64,000 nucleotides of DNA from assembly GCF_036711975.1 (NCBI RefSeq), contig NC_091966.1, forward strand, positions 14,391,501 to 14,455,500. The letters are read 5' to 3'. Under the pieces are notes generated by a model. It worked only from the letters and a program-made list of their open reading frames with translations, did not search any database and was not told where the DNA came from. This document shows, one piece after another, positions 33,501-43,690 of the stretch. Position 1 is the stretch's first letter. Each line of letters opens with the position of its first letter. This DNA comes from Onthophagus taurus. Lineage: Eukaryota; Arthropoda; Insecta; Coleoptera; Scarabaeidae. Both the position numbers and the translations under genes were made by a program.

Positions 33501-36500
33501 AATGTTAAGAGAAAAGATACGTCGTAGTATTGTTGGCGTTATTGCACAAATTCATCGTCAATCCCCACTTTTAAGTCTTGTATTATTGCCGGGCGTACCT
33601 CATACAGCTTATACTTGAGATATCCCCACAAAAAAACAGTCACACGAACTCAGGTATGGCGATCGTGGAGATCATTTTTACTGATGAGGCGATTTGAAAA
33701 AAATTCTCTAAGAAAGTTCAATGTAATCCTAGCTGTGTGACAAGTTGCTGAGTGTCTATCTTGTTGTAAATGCGTATTCGTATTCATAGATACTTGTGGG
33801 ATGAGAAAGGTTTCTAGCATTCGAACAGATCGAGCTGATGTTACGGTAACTACATGGCCACCATCATTCTCAAAGAAGTATGGGCCAATTATGCTATTCG
33901 AAAAGATCGTACACCAAACTGTAACTTTGGCCGAATGGAGAGGTTCGTGAAGTTGATGAGGGTTCTCAGCGGCCCAATCGCGAAAGTTGTATTATTAACA
34001 TATCCGCTGAGGTGGAAATGAGCATGCGTTCACAAAAAAAAGGCGAACAAGATAATTTCGGGGAGTCAAAGCATGGACTATTTGAATTTTATACAATCTT
34101 GTCATTACGTAAAATTCCTCTTCCTGTTCTAGTCGAACTAGTTGTTCAACTAGTTGTTCTAGTCCACTCTTTTTAAGTTAACGGTCCAAACAGAAATGGC
34201 TTTCCTACTCGGAACAGGAGCAATGTTGGAAATAGAAAAGTGCTTTATAGAAGATCACCAAGAACTTGTTTAAGTTATTAATACTAATGAAAGTAGGAAG
34301 AGTTATGAAATAACAGAGGACAATAGCATTTTGAATGAAAGTGAAGATGATGACTTAACCTTCAGCATATTACAGACAAAATTAATTTCTACTAACAACA
34401 ACCAAAACAGTACAATTTGAGATTGTTATAAGGAAATTGCACAAACTACAATAAATTCACTAGTCTGGAGTGAGATATAGAAAATTATTTAAATCAGGAA
34501 CTCAGTCAAATAAACGAGTTTCCAATAAAATAGTGGAAACATAACCATTAAATGTTTCTGTTTTTGGAGACAGGAAACATATTTGAAAGCAAAAGGAATA
34601 GACTACTATCCTTAAATGGTGCCAACCCAATATTCTTGCACCACAATGTTCCCTTATTCTACTTCGACTATTAAAACTTAAAGTTTTTTATATAAAATGT
34701 TTATTTTTTTAAGAGTTGCTTTGATAGATATGAATATATTTTCCTTTTTAAATAAAATATCTAGTTCTGCTACTGATTGTTGCTCTTGCTTATCTGTACA
34801 GGGTCTGCCACGACGAGTTGAGTCTATATGTATATGACAAACTACTCACACAATTTTTGTGAAAATTTGCATACAGGGTTTATCCGATGTGGTCGTTTCA
34901 GCTAAAATATTTTCAGTTTTGTCCAACTTTCGGTTATACCGGAAATGGACCCCTACTTCGTTATTTTAAATGGAATGTACCAATTTTTATTGATTTTCCC
35001 CGCTAAATTTTAATATAATTTGATATAAGTCATCATATGTTCAGAGTACACCATTTTTGAATTATTTCAGTTTTTTCAAAAATTTTGGCAGATGCAATCC
35101 TTCACAATAAAAATAATTTTTCGAAATTACACTCGAGTCCGGCCAAATATGCTCAGGGTTTGCATAGACAGGACCCATAGCTTACATAATCCTTGAAAAG
35201 TTTTTTAAAAAATTATACAGGATGGTCAGATATTTGCGCCGAATTTCCCTATCTCGAAAAGTCGAAAACTTAATTTTTTTAAATGGAATTTTTTCCTTCA
35301 CCAGCGTATTGTACGATGGAAAATATCATTATTTCGGGCAAAACATATCTGCAAATTTTACAAAATCATCTACAACCGCTAAATCTAAACTGGAATCAGC
35401 TGTGGTACCAACACGACGGAGCTCCAACTCATAGTAGTGCGCAATATTGCGCTTTTTGCAAAATTGTTTTGAGGACCGTTGGATAACTAACAACGGACCC
35501 CAGAAATGACCTCTCCGTTCGCCCGATATCACCATTAGATTTTTTGTTTGGAGTCGTATAAAAGATATCTTGTATGCTATACTGATTACAACAAAGGAAG
35601 AATGCCAAGAAAGGGTTCGTGATGCATTTCGAACTCTTTCTTCGGAAGAAATTCGGAGTGCCACTTATGTCGGGTTTTTAAAAAGAATTCATAAATGTCT
35701 GGAAGTTGAGGGCAACCAGTTACTATAGTTATATCAATTTTACATTCTTTTTTTTTATTTTTCATTTATATTGTTAAATATAGTACCTTCATTTCTCTTC
35801 TGCTGTTATAAGTTTTATTCTATTATGAAAGATACAAAATGTGTGGAGATCGGGCTTTGAGGAGAATTTTTGAATGCAGGCCTCACCCATGGGTTGTATT
35901 TTCGAAAGTACCAAATTGTTTCGTTTTGATGTTAATCGCAAAGTCTCCTTATATCTCAGCGCACAATAGTTTTTGTTTCATATCACTTTCCTCAAACCAA
36001 AGCCAACTAATAACTTTAAATTTATTAATAATCAAAAAAATTTAATTTTTTCAAGATTCTACGAAAACCGTACATTTTAGATATAGGGATGTACTGACAA
36101 AGTTCCCTTATTTTTCAGCGTACAATACGCTGGTGAAGGAAAAAATTAGCGTTGCCATTTAAAAAAATTAAGTTTTCGACATTTCGAGATAGGGAAACTC
36201 GGTGCATATTTCTGACCACGCTGTATAATTTTTTAAAAAACTTTTCAAGGGTTATGTAAGCTATGGGTCCTGTCTGTGCAAACCCTAAGTATATTTGGCC
36301 GGACTCGAGTGTAATTTCGAAAAATTATTTTTATTTTGGCAGATGTAACCCATCATCTGCCACTTCGGTCTCCACTTAGGTCCTCTCCTATTTAATATTT
36401 ACATTAACGACGTCTTTGAGGTGATTCATAGTGCACAGTGTTTGATGTATGCCGACGACCTAAAATTATTTGCTAGAGTGCCCTCACCTCTGGATTGCTG

Positions 36501-39500
36501 TAATTTACAGCGCGATATTTCTGCGTTGCTCCGTTACTGCAGCTCAAACTTTATTACGCTTAATTCTGGAAAATGTAATGTAATCTCATTTACAAGGAAG
36601 GCGAATGTGGTCAGATATGAGTACGACATCAGTGGCATAACCATACCCAGAGTACCTCAGATTAGAGACTTGAGCGTCCTATATGACGAAAAACTGATGT
36701 TTGAGGGCAACGTTGGTGCAGTGATCGCCAAGGCATGGCGCATGCTTGGATTCGTTATGAGAACCACTCAAGACTTTGCGGATTTCAATGCTATAAAACT
36801 CTATATTTTGCTTATGTTCATAGTATTCTGAATTTTTGTAGCTCCGTTTGGAATCCGCAATATCAAACATACATTTCGAGAATTGAAAGAATTCAAAAGA
36901 AATTTGTAAAATATCTCTGTCATAAGTCCGCAATTAATTACATTGATTACGATTCCGCATGCTCATCCTTCAATCTTTTATCTCTTCGTCAGCGCCGTCT
37001 TTGTAGTGATGCCTTAACATACCACAAAATTATCAATGGCAGCTTCGATTCACCAGCACTTCTTGAAACCATTAATATACGCGTTCCTCCCCGATAGCTT
37101 CGATTAGATTATATATTTCACACTAACATTTCTCGCACGAATGTCTTTCAGAATTCTCCTATGGTGAGAATAGCACACACTTGTGATCATTTTCATCGCA
37201 ATGCGGGGGTTGATGTCTTCAGTAGTTCACGTAGGGAATTTAAACGTTTGGTAATTGCATGTTCTAAGCTTAAAGCTGATCAATTAATTTAAGTACTTAA
37301 TTCATTAATGAGGTTTAATTTGCGTTTTTTTTTCAATGTTATTATTATTATAAAGTCAATCCTTTTATTTTTTATTGTTATTATTTTTATTTTTATTATT
37401 TCAATTAACTCGTTACGCTGTTAAAGTAATTTTGCTTTAACATTGTTCTTTAGTGATTTGTTTTTGTATTATTTTGTGGCACAGAGTTTGTGGGTTCGTC
37501 GCGTTTCTGTGCCTATAGTGTTAATAATAAATAAATAAATAAATCTTCCAAAATTTTCGAAAAAAACTGAAATAATTCAAAAATGGTGCACTCTAGACAT
37601 ATGATGACTTAATTTAGTGGGGATCTCGAAAATGCAATAAAAATTGGCGCATTCCATTTAAAATAACGAAGTTGGGGTCTATTTCCGGTATAACCGGAAG
37701 TTGGAGAAAACTGAAAATAATTTAGCTGAAATCACCACCTCCGATGGACCTTGTATGCAAATTTTCACAAAAATAGTGCCAGTAGTTTGTCATATACATA
37801 TAGACTCAGCTCGTCGTGACAGACCTGGTACAGTTTAATATCAGGCTACCAAAAATTCGCTGGGAACCTGGAAAACCGAGTACTAATCGGGTTCCTGGTG
37901 CATTTCTAATTTAAACCATATGTATACTAACTTGTATCAAATTTTATCAAAATTATTGGGACACATCTCCGGATTTTCCCTGATTAATAAAAAAAAATAA
38001 TAACAAATTTTATTCATTTTACTTAATGTTAAACACAATCATTTATGAATATCTCTCAATACTTAATAAATTACAACCATTCCTAATAATTTAAGATAAG
38101 AATAAAACTGTTCTAAACTTTAAAGTTGGAAGAGGAAATAATTTCCTGGCCAAACCATTCACTTTCCTTTTCATTAATAATGAATAATGGAAAAGGAGAA
38201 AGTAACGAAATTATGAGAAAAAGAAGCATGATTTAATTAACATCTGCTTGTACTTTATCATTAAAAATTTTTACCTGAGAAATATTTTTACGTCTTTTCC
38301 ATAGAAAAATTCCAAGAAAAAAATGTGTTAATTACTTACCTCTTTCAACAAAAACATAAATTAACTTAAATAACAAAAAGCATTAAAGTAATAATGTCAT
38401 GAATTTATATTATTCAAAAAATGCAAGAAAGTGATGTGGATATCAAACATAAGGTTTACTCATGAAAAAAAAACTTTCTAGAAACCAACTATTCTAAAAA
38501 CGTGAACGCTTTGCAGTTTTTTTTTGGTAAATAAATTAAAACAAGCCACGCTGTTATTACCTGATAGTACGATTTTAAAACATCCCCAAAGAACGGATGT
38601 TTCTGTTAAAAATTATCAAAGATATTTCAAAAATATTTCCAGAAGAAAATATTTACTTTAAATATAAAAAAAATTGTAGATAACAAATTAAAACTTACAT
38701 TATGCTGTCTGATGTATTCCTCAAACTCCTCATCAGTGAATTGTCTCCGTTCATCCAATCCTTGCCATCCGTGGTCTTCTTGGAAGTCATTTCGTTTTGT
38801 TTGAGCGATAAATTCATCAAAATCAATAAATCCATCTCGATTAAGATCAACTTCTTGGAAAACAGCTTCTCGCATCCTCTCCATTTCTTCCGCTCTTTCT
38901 CTCATATCGTCTTCAGGTGCTCCAGCTGCATACATTTTATCTAATTCTTTGATAAAGAGTGCTTTCACTTCCGTTTCATCCCACAAACCGTTTCCATCCA
39001 AATCATGCAATAAAAAGAAAGTTTTTGGATCAAAATTTTGTTGCATTTGATCTTGTTCTTCCCAAACTTCCTCCAATTGTTGTTTATGTCCAGGTTCATG
39101 TAACTTTTCGTGTTTTTTATGTTTCTCTTCTTGTTCTTTATACTCTTTTTCTAATTTATTACGTTCATCTGGAGTTGTTTCATTTAATTTCTGTTGTTTC
39201 TCAAATTCTTTTTGCATTTCGTATTGTTTGAATTCATCTCGTCGCTTTTTATCAGCTTCAGCTAAATCTTCGGTAGTTTTCTTAATCAATTTTTTTAAAT
39301 CATCAATTTCAAATGTATGAGGATTCTCGTGATCGACATGGTGATGAATTGGATCTTCATCGATTTCATTATCGTCCATTAATTCTTTTTTCTTTTGCAT
39401 TAATTCTTTTAAACGATCCAATTCGCGTCTTTTAATTTCATCCAGTTGAGTTCGGACGTGATGAGCAACAAATTGTAATTCGTGGGCTATTTTACCAGTT

Positions 39501-39718
39501 CGGATATCATCTTCATTAGCTTGTTCTAATTTCTTTTTAAATTCACCATCTGATTCAAGTGCATTAACTACTTCGCGTAAATATCTATGATATTCCATGT
39601 AATCCTCAAGACCATCTTTAACTGGTTCGGTTTCTTTTTGTTGATTTTTTGTAACCGGTGGAGCAAAGATTCCACAAAAGAATGTTATGAAGAGAAAAAT
39701 GATTGATAATGAAGGCAT
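24384..39718 (-). CDS. NUCB1: Nucleobindin (NUCB1/calnuc-type), 3 coding exons
   Basis: Exons 39718-38699, 25242-24718 and 24596-24384 (all phase 0) join to 585 aa plus stop, close to the length expected for insect NUCB1. Residues 1-19 are a signal peptide (IIFLFITFFCGIFA). A nucleobindin N-terminal domain follows (EYHRYLREVVNALE; ENPHTFEIDDLKKLIKKTTE), then a long charged coiled coil (about 150-225). Two EF-hands are present, with loops DLDGNGLWDETE (239-250) and DLNRDGFIDFDE (291-302), separated by the acidic/Met-rich linker of the family. Exons 2-3 add a 245-aa Gln/Pro/Gly-rich tail. Family knowledge: Ca2+-binding, Golgi-lumenal and secreted. The 13.5-kb intron 1 contains a complete BEL/Pao element in the opposite orientation. 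Assigning exons 2 and 3 to this gene rests on phase, strand, splice sites and tail composition. Confidence 0.9.
24718..25242 (-). CDS. NUCB1: NUCB1 exon 2 (QVPPGGYQ-type repeats)
   Basis: The acceptor CTCTTTAG precedes 25242 and the donor AAG|GTTAGA follows 24718. 175 codons, all in one frame: AASQQVPPGYHPPQ, then many imperfect repeats of YQVPPGG, GGQPPQGGYQ, HPAQQVPPGA and QQQPPPGG. Low-complexity, probably disordered. The GTTAGA donor is non-consensus at +3; reading through would stop after VRFK. Confidence 0.75.
25541..25774 (+). repeat. BEL/Pao 5' LTR
   Basis: 234 bp, TG...CA termini, identical to the 3' LTR. Preceded by the TAATC target-site copy. Confidence 0.95.
25994..31177 (+). CDS. 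BEL/Pao Gag-Pol polyprotein
   Basis: 1727 aa, no interruption. Order of domains: Gag with N-terminal coiled coil and the BEL-type LNLPQFKGSYEEWLRFFELY (about 110-135). Zinc-knuckle Cys/His clusters follow (about 318-375, including CTNCLKSGHTPNKC). Aspartic protease has ALLDSGSQSNF with D468. Reverse transcriptase shows VRVVFDASAKT and YMDD at about 875. RNase H shows GFSDASQVAYGA and YYWTDSSIVLSWL. Integrase has an HHCC zinc finger (HHKYLHAG...CTTCFRVK) and a DDE core with GLDYAGPY, YSDNGTNFVGAN and GGLWESAVK. The C-terminal domain includes QRFWRVWNHEYL. No envelope-like ORF follows. The ATG is 220 bp past the 5' LTR. All catalytic motifs look intact. Confidence 0.96.
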   Translation: MEQLVKKRAVIKSQVTRFGSFVDEVQLGNKNIAELKTRLKRLEKLWDEFDNIQTEIEENEKGDEQSQSTERETFENKYFEVISRAEEITELNKSVNKTTIVDTYSQFSANLPSLNLPQFKGSYEEWLRFFELYKSLVHDNARLNKIQKFYYLQSCLKDDALRIINSLEISEANYDVAIELLRERYENKKVLIRNHVKNIFELQPLTRESHVNLRKLIDNFLKDFRSLQTLGEPVQHWDTLLIHIVSIKLDKQTQREWETHSKNITTPKLDQFLKVLKEKCQLLESLDGKLANKFNERTNEKVSMHITSNNEKTAFLSCTFCKNNDHFTFKCEKLLKLPINERYNELKKNNICTNCLKSGHTPNKCNSKSCQICQKRHNTILHDKNFHLRQRQATNIKAHVSRSEISKIDHDTKQSRWSDDEQENDEKPPITMTSQSYIPKTRQIILPTAIINVYNKHGEFVKCRALLDSGSQSNFCTKFLFDKLQLTGKDIAAPVSGISQSICNITCKTEAIIKSADCSYQNKLEFLVIDNITGSLPQASFDTSNLRIPSDLKLADPSYNETNEIDVLLGCEIFYDLMKPDQLKLGKHGPILQNTKLGWIVAGPMLGKIKQKNETRCFLATDNLHKQIERFWEIENIEIANSKLSKEEMECELNFREEFERDETGQFTVKLPLRDNHISLGDSFDIAKNRLISLERKLAKNSNLRQEYNNFLKEYEDLGHMTLTSFDKCDNDIVNYLPHHAVIKQTSSTTKVRVVFDASAKTTSGLSLNDVLKVGPKIQSDLFDIVVRMRMHPIVITADAEKMYRMILIHKTQRDFQRILWRYDPNDEIKPYRLNTVTYGTSSASFLATRVLHQVGLNCRNSNAVASNIILRDFYMDDLITGSDDWQEALKIKDELASILAKSGFKLRKWQSNDSRVLHNENNQLDKFQINDGTETRALGIVWHPREDTLHYSTDFEIKNDKITKRVILSQVARIFDPLGLINPCIMKAKLILQELWQLQSDWDDEIPDCLKQKWSNFIKSIKMISKIAIPRPVIVAKVVSITLHGFSDASQVAYGACIYVCSSNDNGEKSSHLICSKSRVAPIKQISIARLELCGAFLLAQLMSKIKSIMLTNEKIQIKNVYYWTDSSIVLSWLNSESHKWKIFVANRVAEIQRLTEREMWKHVPTADNPADFVSRGLNPDELQNKECWWKGPEWITLEETHWPQNHTVTIDDVPEARRQNINFSYLIVNDFDICTRYSTFLKLQHVMAYLLRFVNNIRSETKLSGLLSLEELNNATIKLCKIVQNQSFTQEISLLQQGKMVHKQSKLVCLNPFLDNNNLIRIGGRLRHSELSYDEKFPIVLPAKHHFVKLIVKYYHHKYLHAGPQFVLSRIRSKFWPLDGRNTVRRYLRNCTTCFRVKPLNVDQLMGDLPDFRVTRTRPFAAIGLDYAGPYLIKDSKSRSRVELKAYLCIFVCLATKAVHLELVTQLTSEAFMNAFKRFVSRRGLCRTVYSDNGTNFVGANNDLKNLYNLIKETAKDENYYSYFVDNQITWHFIPPRSPHFGGLWESAVKSFKFHIKRVLGETKLNFEQFYTLLTQIEAILNSRPILPLSSDPTDLEPLTPGHFLIGQPLQAIPQENVVDVPTNRLNNFKQQQQLLQRFWRVWNHEYLHTLQQRSKWTRNNHDVQIGTMVLLKEQNIPPLQWRLGRIEELYPGQDHIVRVVLVRTRNGMVKRAVAKVCPLPIDED
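31294..31527 (+). repeat. BEL/Pao 3' LTR
   Basis: Identical to 25541-25774, followed by the second TAATC. The sequence just upstream (CAAGGCTGGCGGCA) is the polypurine-tract position. Confidence 0.95.
31533..33510. other. NUCB1 intron 1 segment, mostly unassigned
   Basis: A CAGCGATTCTCAACCTGTGG word at about 31604 resembles a hAT-type terminal repeat, and a weak inverse (TTAAGAATCGCT) lies near 31860. No reliable element could be closed. The 73-codon frame at 31939-32160 is Lys/Arg-rich without a known domain. CTCTTCAGATCCCAGGTCC (33087) and GGGATCTGAAGAGG (33372) are inverse words and may bound a small MITE. Confidence 0.4.
33510..34032 (-). pseudogene. Tc1/mariner-type transposase relic
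   Basis: The - strand reads HFHLSGYVNNTTF and, after one frameshift, RDWAAENPHQLHEPLHSAKV, TVWCTIFSNSIIGPYFFEND, SARSVRMLETFLIPQ, HLQQDRHSATCHTARITLNF (second Asp) and, further on, VFLWGYLKYKLYE. The third-Asp segment is damaged (stops and frameshift around 33.65 kb) and the N-terminus is missing. A different lineage from the 15.6-kb transposase. Confidence 0.75.
34033..34798. other. Unassigned intronic sequence
   Basis: Contains a Glu/Asp-rich translation with stops (SEDDDLTFSILQ) around 34.3-34.5 kb that could be an old transposon scrap, but no motif is decisive. Confidence 0.35.
35290..35735 (+). pseudogene. Mariner-type transposase C-terminal relic
   Basis: Encodes ILQNHLQPLNLNWNQLWYQH then DGAPTHSS (second Asp) and, after frameshifts, RSPDITPLDF (third Asp), VRDAFRTLSSEEIRSATYVG. 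The N-terminal DNA-binding half is absent and three reading frames are used, so it cannot encode a transposase. Confidence 0.75.
36346..37547 (+). pseudogene. 5'-truncated CR1/Jockey-group LINE
   Basis: RT motifs GPLLFNIYINDVFE, LMYADDLKLFARVPSPLDCC (YADD box), then LNSGKCNVISFTR; after a frameshift near 36800, YVHSILNFCSSVWNPQYQTY, ISRIERIQKKFVKYL and the usual C-terminus ending about 37290. The 3' end is a (TAAA)n-type tail at 37527-37547, typical of target-primed insertion. Only the C-terminal half of ORF2 is present. Confidence 0.85.
37829..38698. other. NUCB1: NUCB1 intron 1 close to exon 1; no feature seen
   Basis: AT-rich intronic sequence reaching the donor at 38698. No element ends or ORFs recognised. 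Confidence 0.45.
38699..39718 (-). CDS. NUCB1: NUCB1 exon 1 (signal peptide, coiled coil, both EF-hands)
   Basis: ATG at 39718-39716; the exon ends EEYIRQHN at 38699 with donor GTAAGT on the - strand. 340 codons without interruption. Reading through the donor would add only a hydrophobic intronic tail before a stop, so splicing is preferred. Start chosen because it gives a clean signal peptide and no upstream in-frame Met is needed. Confidence 0.93.
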
Positions 39719-40800
39719 TGTTAATGCTTCACTGAAGGTTGCTTCAATGTGGTTTAATCAATAGATAAAAAAAGAGATTAATAACATATTTATTTATAAA
39801 TAAATTAGGTTGTTGAGTGAGATTTATTTGTTGAAGTCTTTTAATTGATCGTAGATTCTAGAAAATTGTGGAAAAATTGAGTTGTTAGTAAGAAAAGTAA
39901 AATTTGTTATAAACTTACCAAATAAATCCTTTAAGCTACACTAATAGTTACTAAATGGCTAATAAATCGTTGAAATTGTGAAATTTATGAAAGAACACGT
40001 CAATGTTTTGGGCAGTAGTAGGAGGGGATTTTCTTGATTTTGATAAATATTTTATAAATAAACGCATTAATCATCAAAAGATTGGAAAAGTAACGATTTT
40101 TTTGTTTAAATTCGCTATAATCGCAGTTTTTAAATATTAACTTATTTTAATATTATAATTTTATGAAATTTGTCAATCTGACGTTTAATATATGAACGCA
40201 TCCCAGGCGAGAATGAAATTATTTGTTTAAAATATTTAACAAATTTATATAAATGTAATTACATTTAAATATTAAGAGATTTATAATCTCAACAATAATT
40301 AGATTAATTAAATAAATTCTTTTTTTTTTAATGAGTTATAAAGTCACACAGCGGACGGTAAGTCAGCAATTTAATTGCTAATAGAAACGATCGACGGGCA
40401 AAAGATGGCGCTAGTTAAAAGTTATTAAACTTAAAATTTATTATCCGAATTTTATTACTAACTTTTTGTAGTATTAAATCCATATAACTGAACCCATTTA
40501 AATCATAAGTGTGGGGGTTTTCTCACATATTATAAAATAATATAACTAGTATTTTTTAGAACAAGATTTTGTATTTGTAATATAAAAAAATTGCCTTCCT
40601 TTTTTGCTGAAGTCTATTCGATAATCATAAAAAAAAATGAATTTATACATAGTAACGTAAAATAACCGATTTCTTGATTTTTTTGAAAACGTAAGTAAAA
40701 TCAATGTGGCAGGGAATATGTGCAACGCAACAATAAGCTCAGATATTTGCTGAACAACTTTTCTTGTTTTAATGTGGGTTCAGGAAACACTATAGCTGTG
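39719..40800. other. NUCB1 5' flank
   Basis: Contains the NUCB1 5' UTR (strand -) and AT-rich upstream sequence. No DRE or clear initiator could be placed with confidence. An AAGATGGCGCTAG word at about 40404 also occurs upstream of the DMAC2-like gene (about 46091). Confidence 0.35.
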
Positions 40801-41089
40801 CTACTGGGTTGTTGAATGTAAGTTATGACTACAATCTTAACTAACAATAAGTCTACAATCTTAATTCTTTTGGACTTTAGGTCAAGGCTTTTGTCATATC
40901 ATATCTTTGTGGCTAGAACTACCATTTACAGATTTAAGCAATATGGTCAAAACTGTTCCAACATGTCCTACCAATGGGCTGCGGAAGACATAAGCACTGA
41001 TATTGTGCTATCAATGCCATCAGATTTGACGGGATCACCATCAGTGATTAATGCTCGATATCAGATTGTACTGCCTGAAGGGTAATCTT

Positions 41090-41320
41090 GGATCGGAAAC
41101 GAAAATTCTCTGGTTCAAGCAGATATTTGCATGTTCATAGATGGATCAAAAACGCCGGAAGAGGTCGGGGCAGGAGTATACTGCCCTACACTTCGGATTA
41201 AGCAAGCTTACCGGCTGAATATGTACTGTACTGTATTCCAGGCGGAAGTATTTAGTATTGACATGGGTGCTAAAATCCTTCTTGAGAGGGATGTTCTTGA
41301 GGACACCTGAAAATAAATTA
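41090..41320 (+). pseudogene. LINE RNase H-domain fragment
   Basis: Encodes MFIDGSKTPEEVGAGVYCPT and YRLNMYCTVFQAEVFSID, the first catalytic block and following strand of a LINE-type RNase H (xDGSKT...GAGVY). Loosely related LINE sequence may extend upstream to about 40820. No RT domain adjoins it. Confidence 0.7.
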
Positions 41321-41379
41321 TTTCTGAAGCGCCTGTTGTACTTACAGTAAAAATTATTTCGGCCACAAAGGGTTAAGTC

Positions 41380-42240
41380 ACTATTTAAGAAAATAATCAT
41401 GTTCAAGTTTTTCCTGGAAAGTCTGTTTCGACGTTCATTCATAATTTGGCCAACTTTCGAAAATACTCCTTCTAGAGGAGTATTAGGACTCCTTCTATTA
41501 TTCTTTATAAGTTTTATGAGTTTTTATAAGTTTGTAAATTCTGGCAGTAGATTTTTGAGGCGCATCCAAAATTCAATTGGATTCTGAGATCATGTTATAA
41601 TCGAGATCTCTAAATATTGTCTTACAATGAAAGTCGCGCTCGTGCTTGGTATTGAACTGTTTTTCAGAGTAGCAACTTCTCGATCAAAATGTGACCGAAT
41701 GTTTTCTTCATATTTGATGTCGTTAGTTACAGTTTCAATTGACTGTTTTTCAACTATCTCACTTTTATTTTGGAAAATAGACAATATTTCAGTAGTAATT
41801 AATTTTTGCACTGTGTCTGCCTTTTCCTCATCACAAAATGCAGCTTTTTTACATCTGAGATCTAAAAACGTTGCTTTTGCACAAAGTGAATTCTTTGATT
41901 GTAAGATACCAAGTTGCCTTCTAACATCATCTTGTAAAGCAATTTTTAAAGATTTTACACTGGTTGTTTTAGGAGTGCGGTTTCAGCGATTGCCGTAGAC
42001 ATCTTATAAGAGGAATAATTAACTACATGGTTGTATATTTCTCATCTGACAATTCATTAGTCATCTTTTCAAATGATTTCAAGATGGAGACTAATTGTAA
42101 GTCTGTGAACATATCCCATTCTGTTCCTGTAACAAAATCTGGAGCTCGTGGTAACGATGTTATAGCAGCTGATAGTGGGTCTTTATCGTTAAAAGTCTTT
42201 CTGTCATAATTAAAGAAAAATTCCTTATTAAAAGAGAAAT
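41380..42240 (-). pseudogene. hAT transposase relic (ZBED-like)
   Basis: - strand pieces in order: SILKSFEKMTNELSDEKYTT (about 42090-42020), LIIPLIRCL, a middle part with IRSHFDREVATLK, and LEGVFSKVGQIMNERRNRLS then RKNLNMIIFLNS (about 41500-41380), the hAT dimerisation domain. Stops and frameshifts between them; the DNA-binding N-terminus was not found. A further - frame at 42302-42568 may belong to it but is unrecognised. Confidence 0.75.
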
Positions 42241-42779
42241 TTGGTATGGTAATATACCAAATTTCGGAAGGATCTATCTAGTTTGGTTAAATCATCACAT
42301 TTTAGTTTAAATAACATAAATATTGTATAGTAATTGAAATGTGAACTAAAACTGAAGGATAATACCATTTATTTGTCATTTTTTTTTCATGGCATTTTTC
42401 ATTGTTTTTTTTTTCTTCACTCTGATCTAATCTAAAATATGGTGGTTTAATCAATATAGGTAGATCTATCTGAAATTTTGCATAGTGCCATAATTTCTCA
42501 TTCTGAACAACTTTCTTAATGATATTTCGCCGTATCATGAACAAAAAGCTTACTTTACCTGAACTCAAAATAGTTTTTGCTTCACTATCAATGCCGAGTT
42601 GATTTTCAAAATATGAAAATATTCTTAAAATTCTCAGGGCTTAATTCCTTACTCTTAAAATAAAATTCTAAAATTTTTAAGTCATTATACCTCTTGTAAC
42701 ATCTATCCTGGGACACACTGTACTTATGTGCTAGGTAATATTTTCGAAGATAATAATTTTCCGCTTGGTGGTTTGTGTT

Positions 42780-43395
42780 TTGATATACTTCTATAATTTG
42801 AAGAAATCTGCAGTTGAGGCGCATCGATTGATTTTAGAAGGATATAATGAGATTGCTTTAAGTGAAAGAAGATGCCGTGGGAGGTTTCAAAAATTTGGAA
42901 ACTGGGAGTTTGACGTGGAAGGCAAAGAATATAGTGGAAAGCCGAAAGTGTATGGAATTGGAAGCATTATTGAAGGAAGATTCGTGCCAAATGCAAGAAG
43001 AGCTTGCACTTACATTAAAACAGACACAACAAGGAATTTCGCATCGTTTAAAATCGTTGCAAATTATTCAAAAACAAGGAAATTGAATTCCACATAAACT
43101 TAAGCCGAGAGACGTTGAACGCCGATTTTGTATGTGTGAAATGTCGCTTGCCAGTTTATACCAGAAAGGGTTTTTTGCATCGTAAAGTCACTGGTGATGA
43201 AAAATGGACCAACTACGATAACCCAAAGACGAGAAAATCATACAATATATTCGAGCTTGTTCACTTCACCCGGCCAACACTTGTCTGATGCACTGACACT
43301 TTTTACAACTTCACAGCTTTGATACGATCTTTAGCAATTTTTAATCAATTTTCTTCAATGGAAGTGAAGCCTTTGAAAGAATAAAAAGCTTCACA
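42780..43395 (+). pseudogene. mariner transposase relic (SETMAR/Hsmar-type lineage)
   Basis: Starts KKSAVEAHRLILEGYNEIAL then SERRCRGRFQKFGNWEFDVE (first HTH), shifts frame to MELEALLKEDSCQMQEELAL and QGISHRLKSLQIIQKQGN, then LKPRDVERRF, and KVTGDEKWTNYDNPKTRKS, the first catalytic Asp block. The rest of the catalytic domain is scrambled. At least two frameshifts. Confidence 0.85.
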
Positions 43396-43479
43396 GCCAC
43401 ATCAGCTATTCCCCTGATGAAGATACTTCAAACGGTAATTTTGCGTCAAATTCCTTCCTATGTTCTGATATAAAACTTA

Positions 43480-43690
43480 AAAACAGCAGTATCTATTTCT
43501 GAATTCCTTTTATATTGAAGAATTGTTGGAAAATGAATAAATTGCTGATTAACGATATCATTTTCAAAATATATAACTTGCGCCAAGAAGCAGTCACATT
43601 TTGTATTAAATCAGATATTAATATCCCATTTCCTAGCAACTCTACGTTAAGTGCATTCAAACAATTTAAAATATCATTCAAAAAGCCATA
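43480..43690 (-). pseudogene. hAT transposase fragment (SCAND3/GTF2IRD2-like group)
   Basis: The - strand encodes ILNCLNALNVELLGNGILIS then DLIQNVTASWRKLYILK, and in the neighbouring frame FIHFPTILQY. The pattern resembles the LNxLNLxLQGKxxxxxDLxxxVxAFxxKLxxW block of this hAT group. Short and frameshifted. Confidence 0.6.

Larger units (their letters stand above)
34799..37828 (+). mobile_element. Degraded Tc1/mariner element with long TIRs, split by a LINE
   Basis: The left end is TA-CAGGGTCTGCCACGACGAGT (34799). The right end is the inverse, CTCGTCGTGACAGACCTGG-TA (to 37828). Inverted arms extend inward: 34799-35310 on the left pairs first with 37550-37828 and then with 36100-36345 on the right. 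The right arm was therefore interrupted by the LINE at about 36346-37547. Arms once exceeded 500 bp. Confidence 0.8.

Noticed and set aside
38702..39231. + strand ORFs opposite NUCB1 exon 1
   Set aside because: Shadows of the charged coiled-coil coding sequence.
41627..41998. 123-aa + ORF
   Set aside because: Opposite strand to hAT motifs; no independent domain.
42780..43097. Host SETMAR-like gene
   Set aside because: Only the mariner part is present, frameshifted, without a SET domain.
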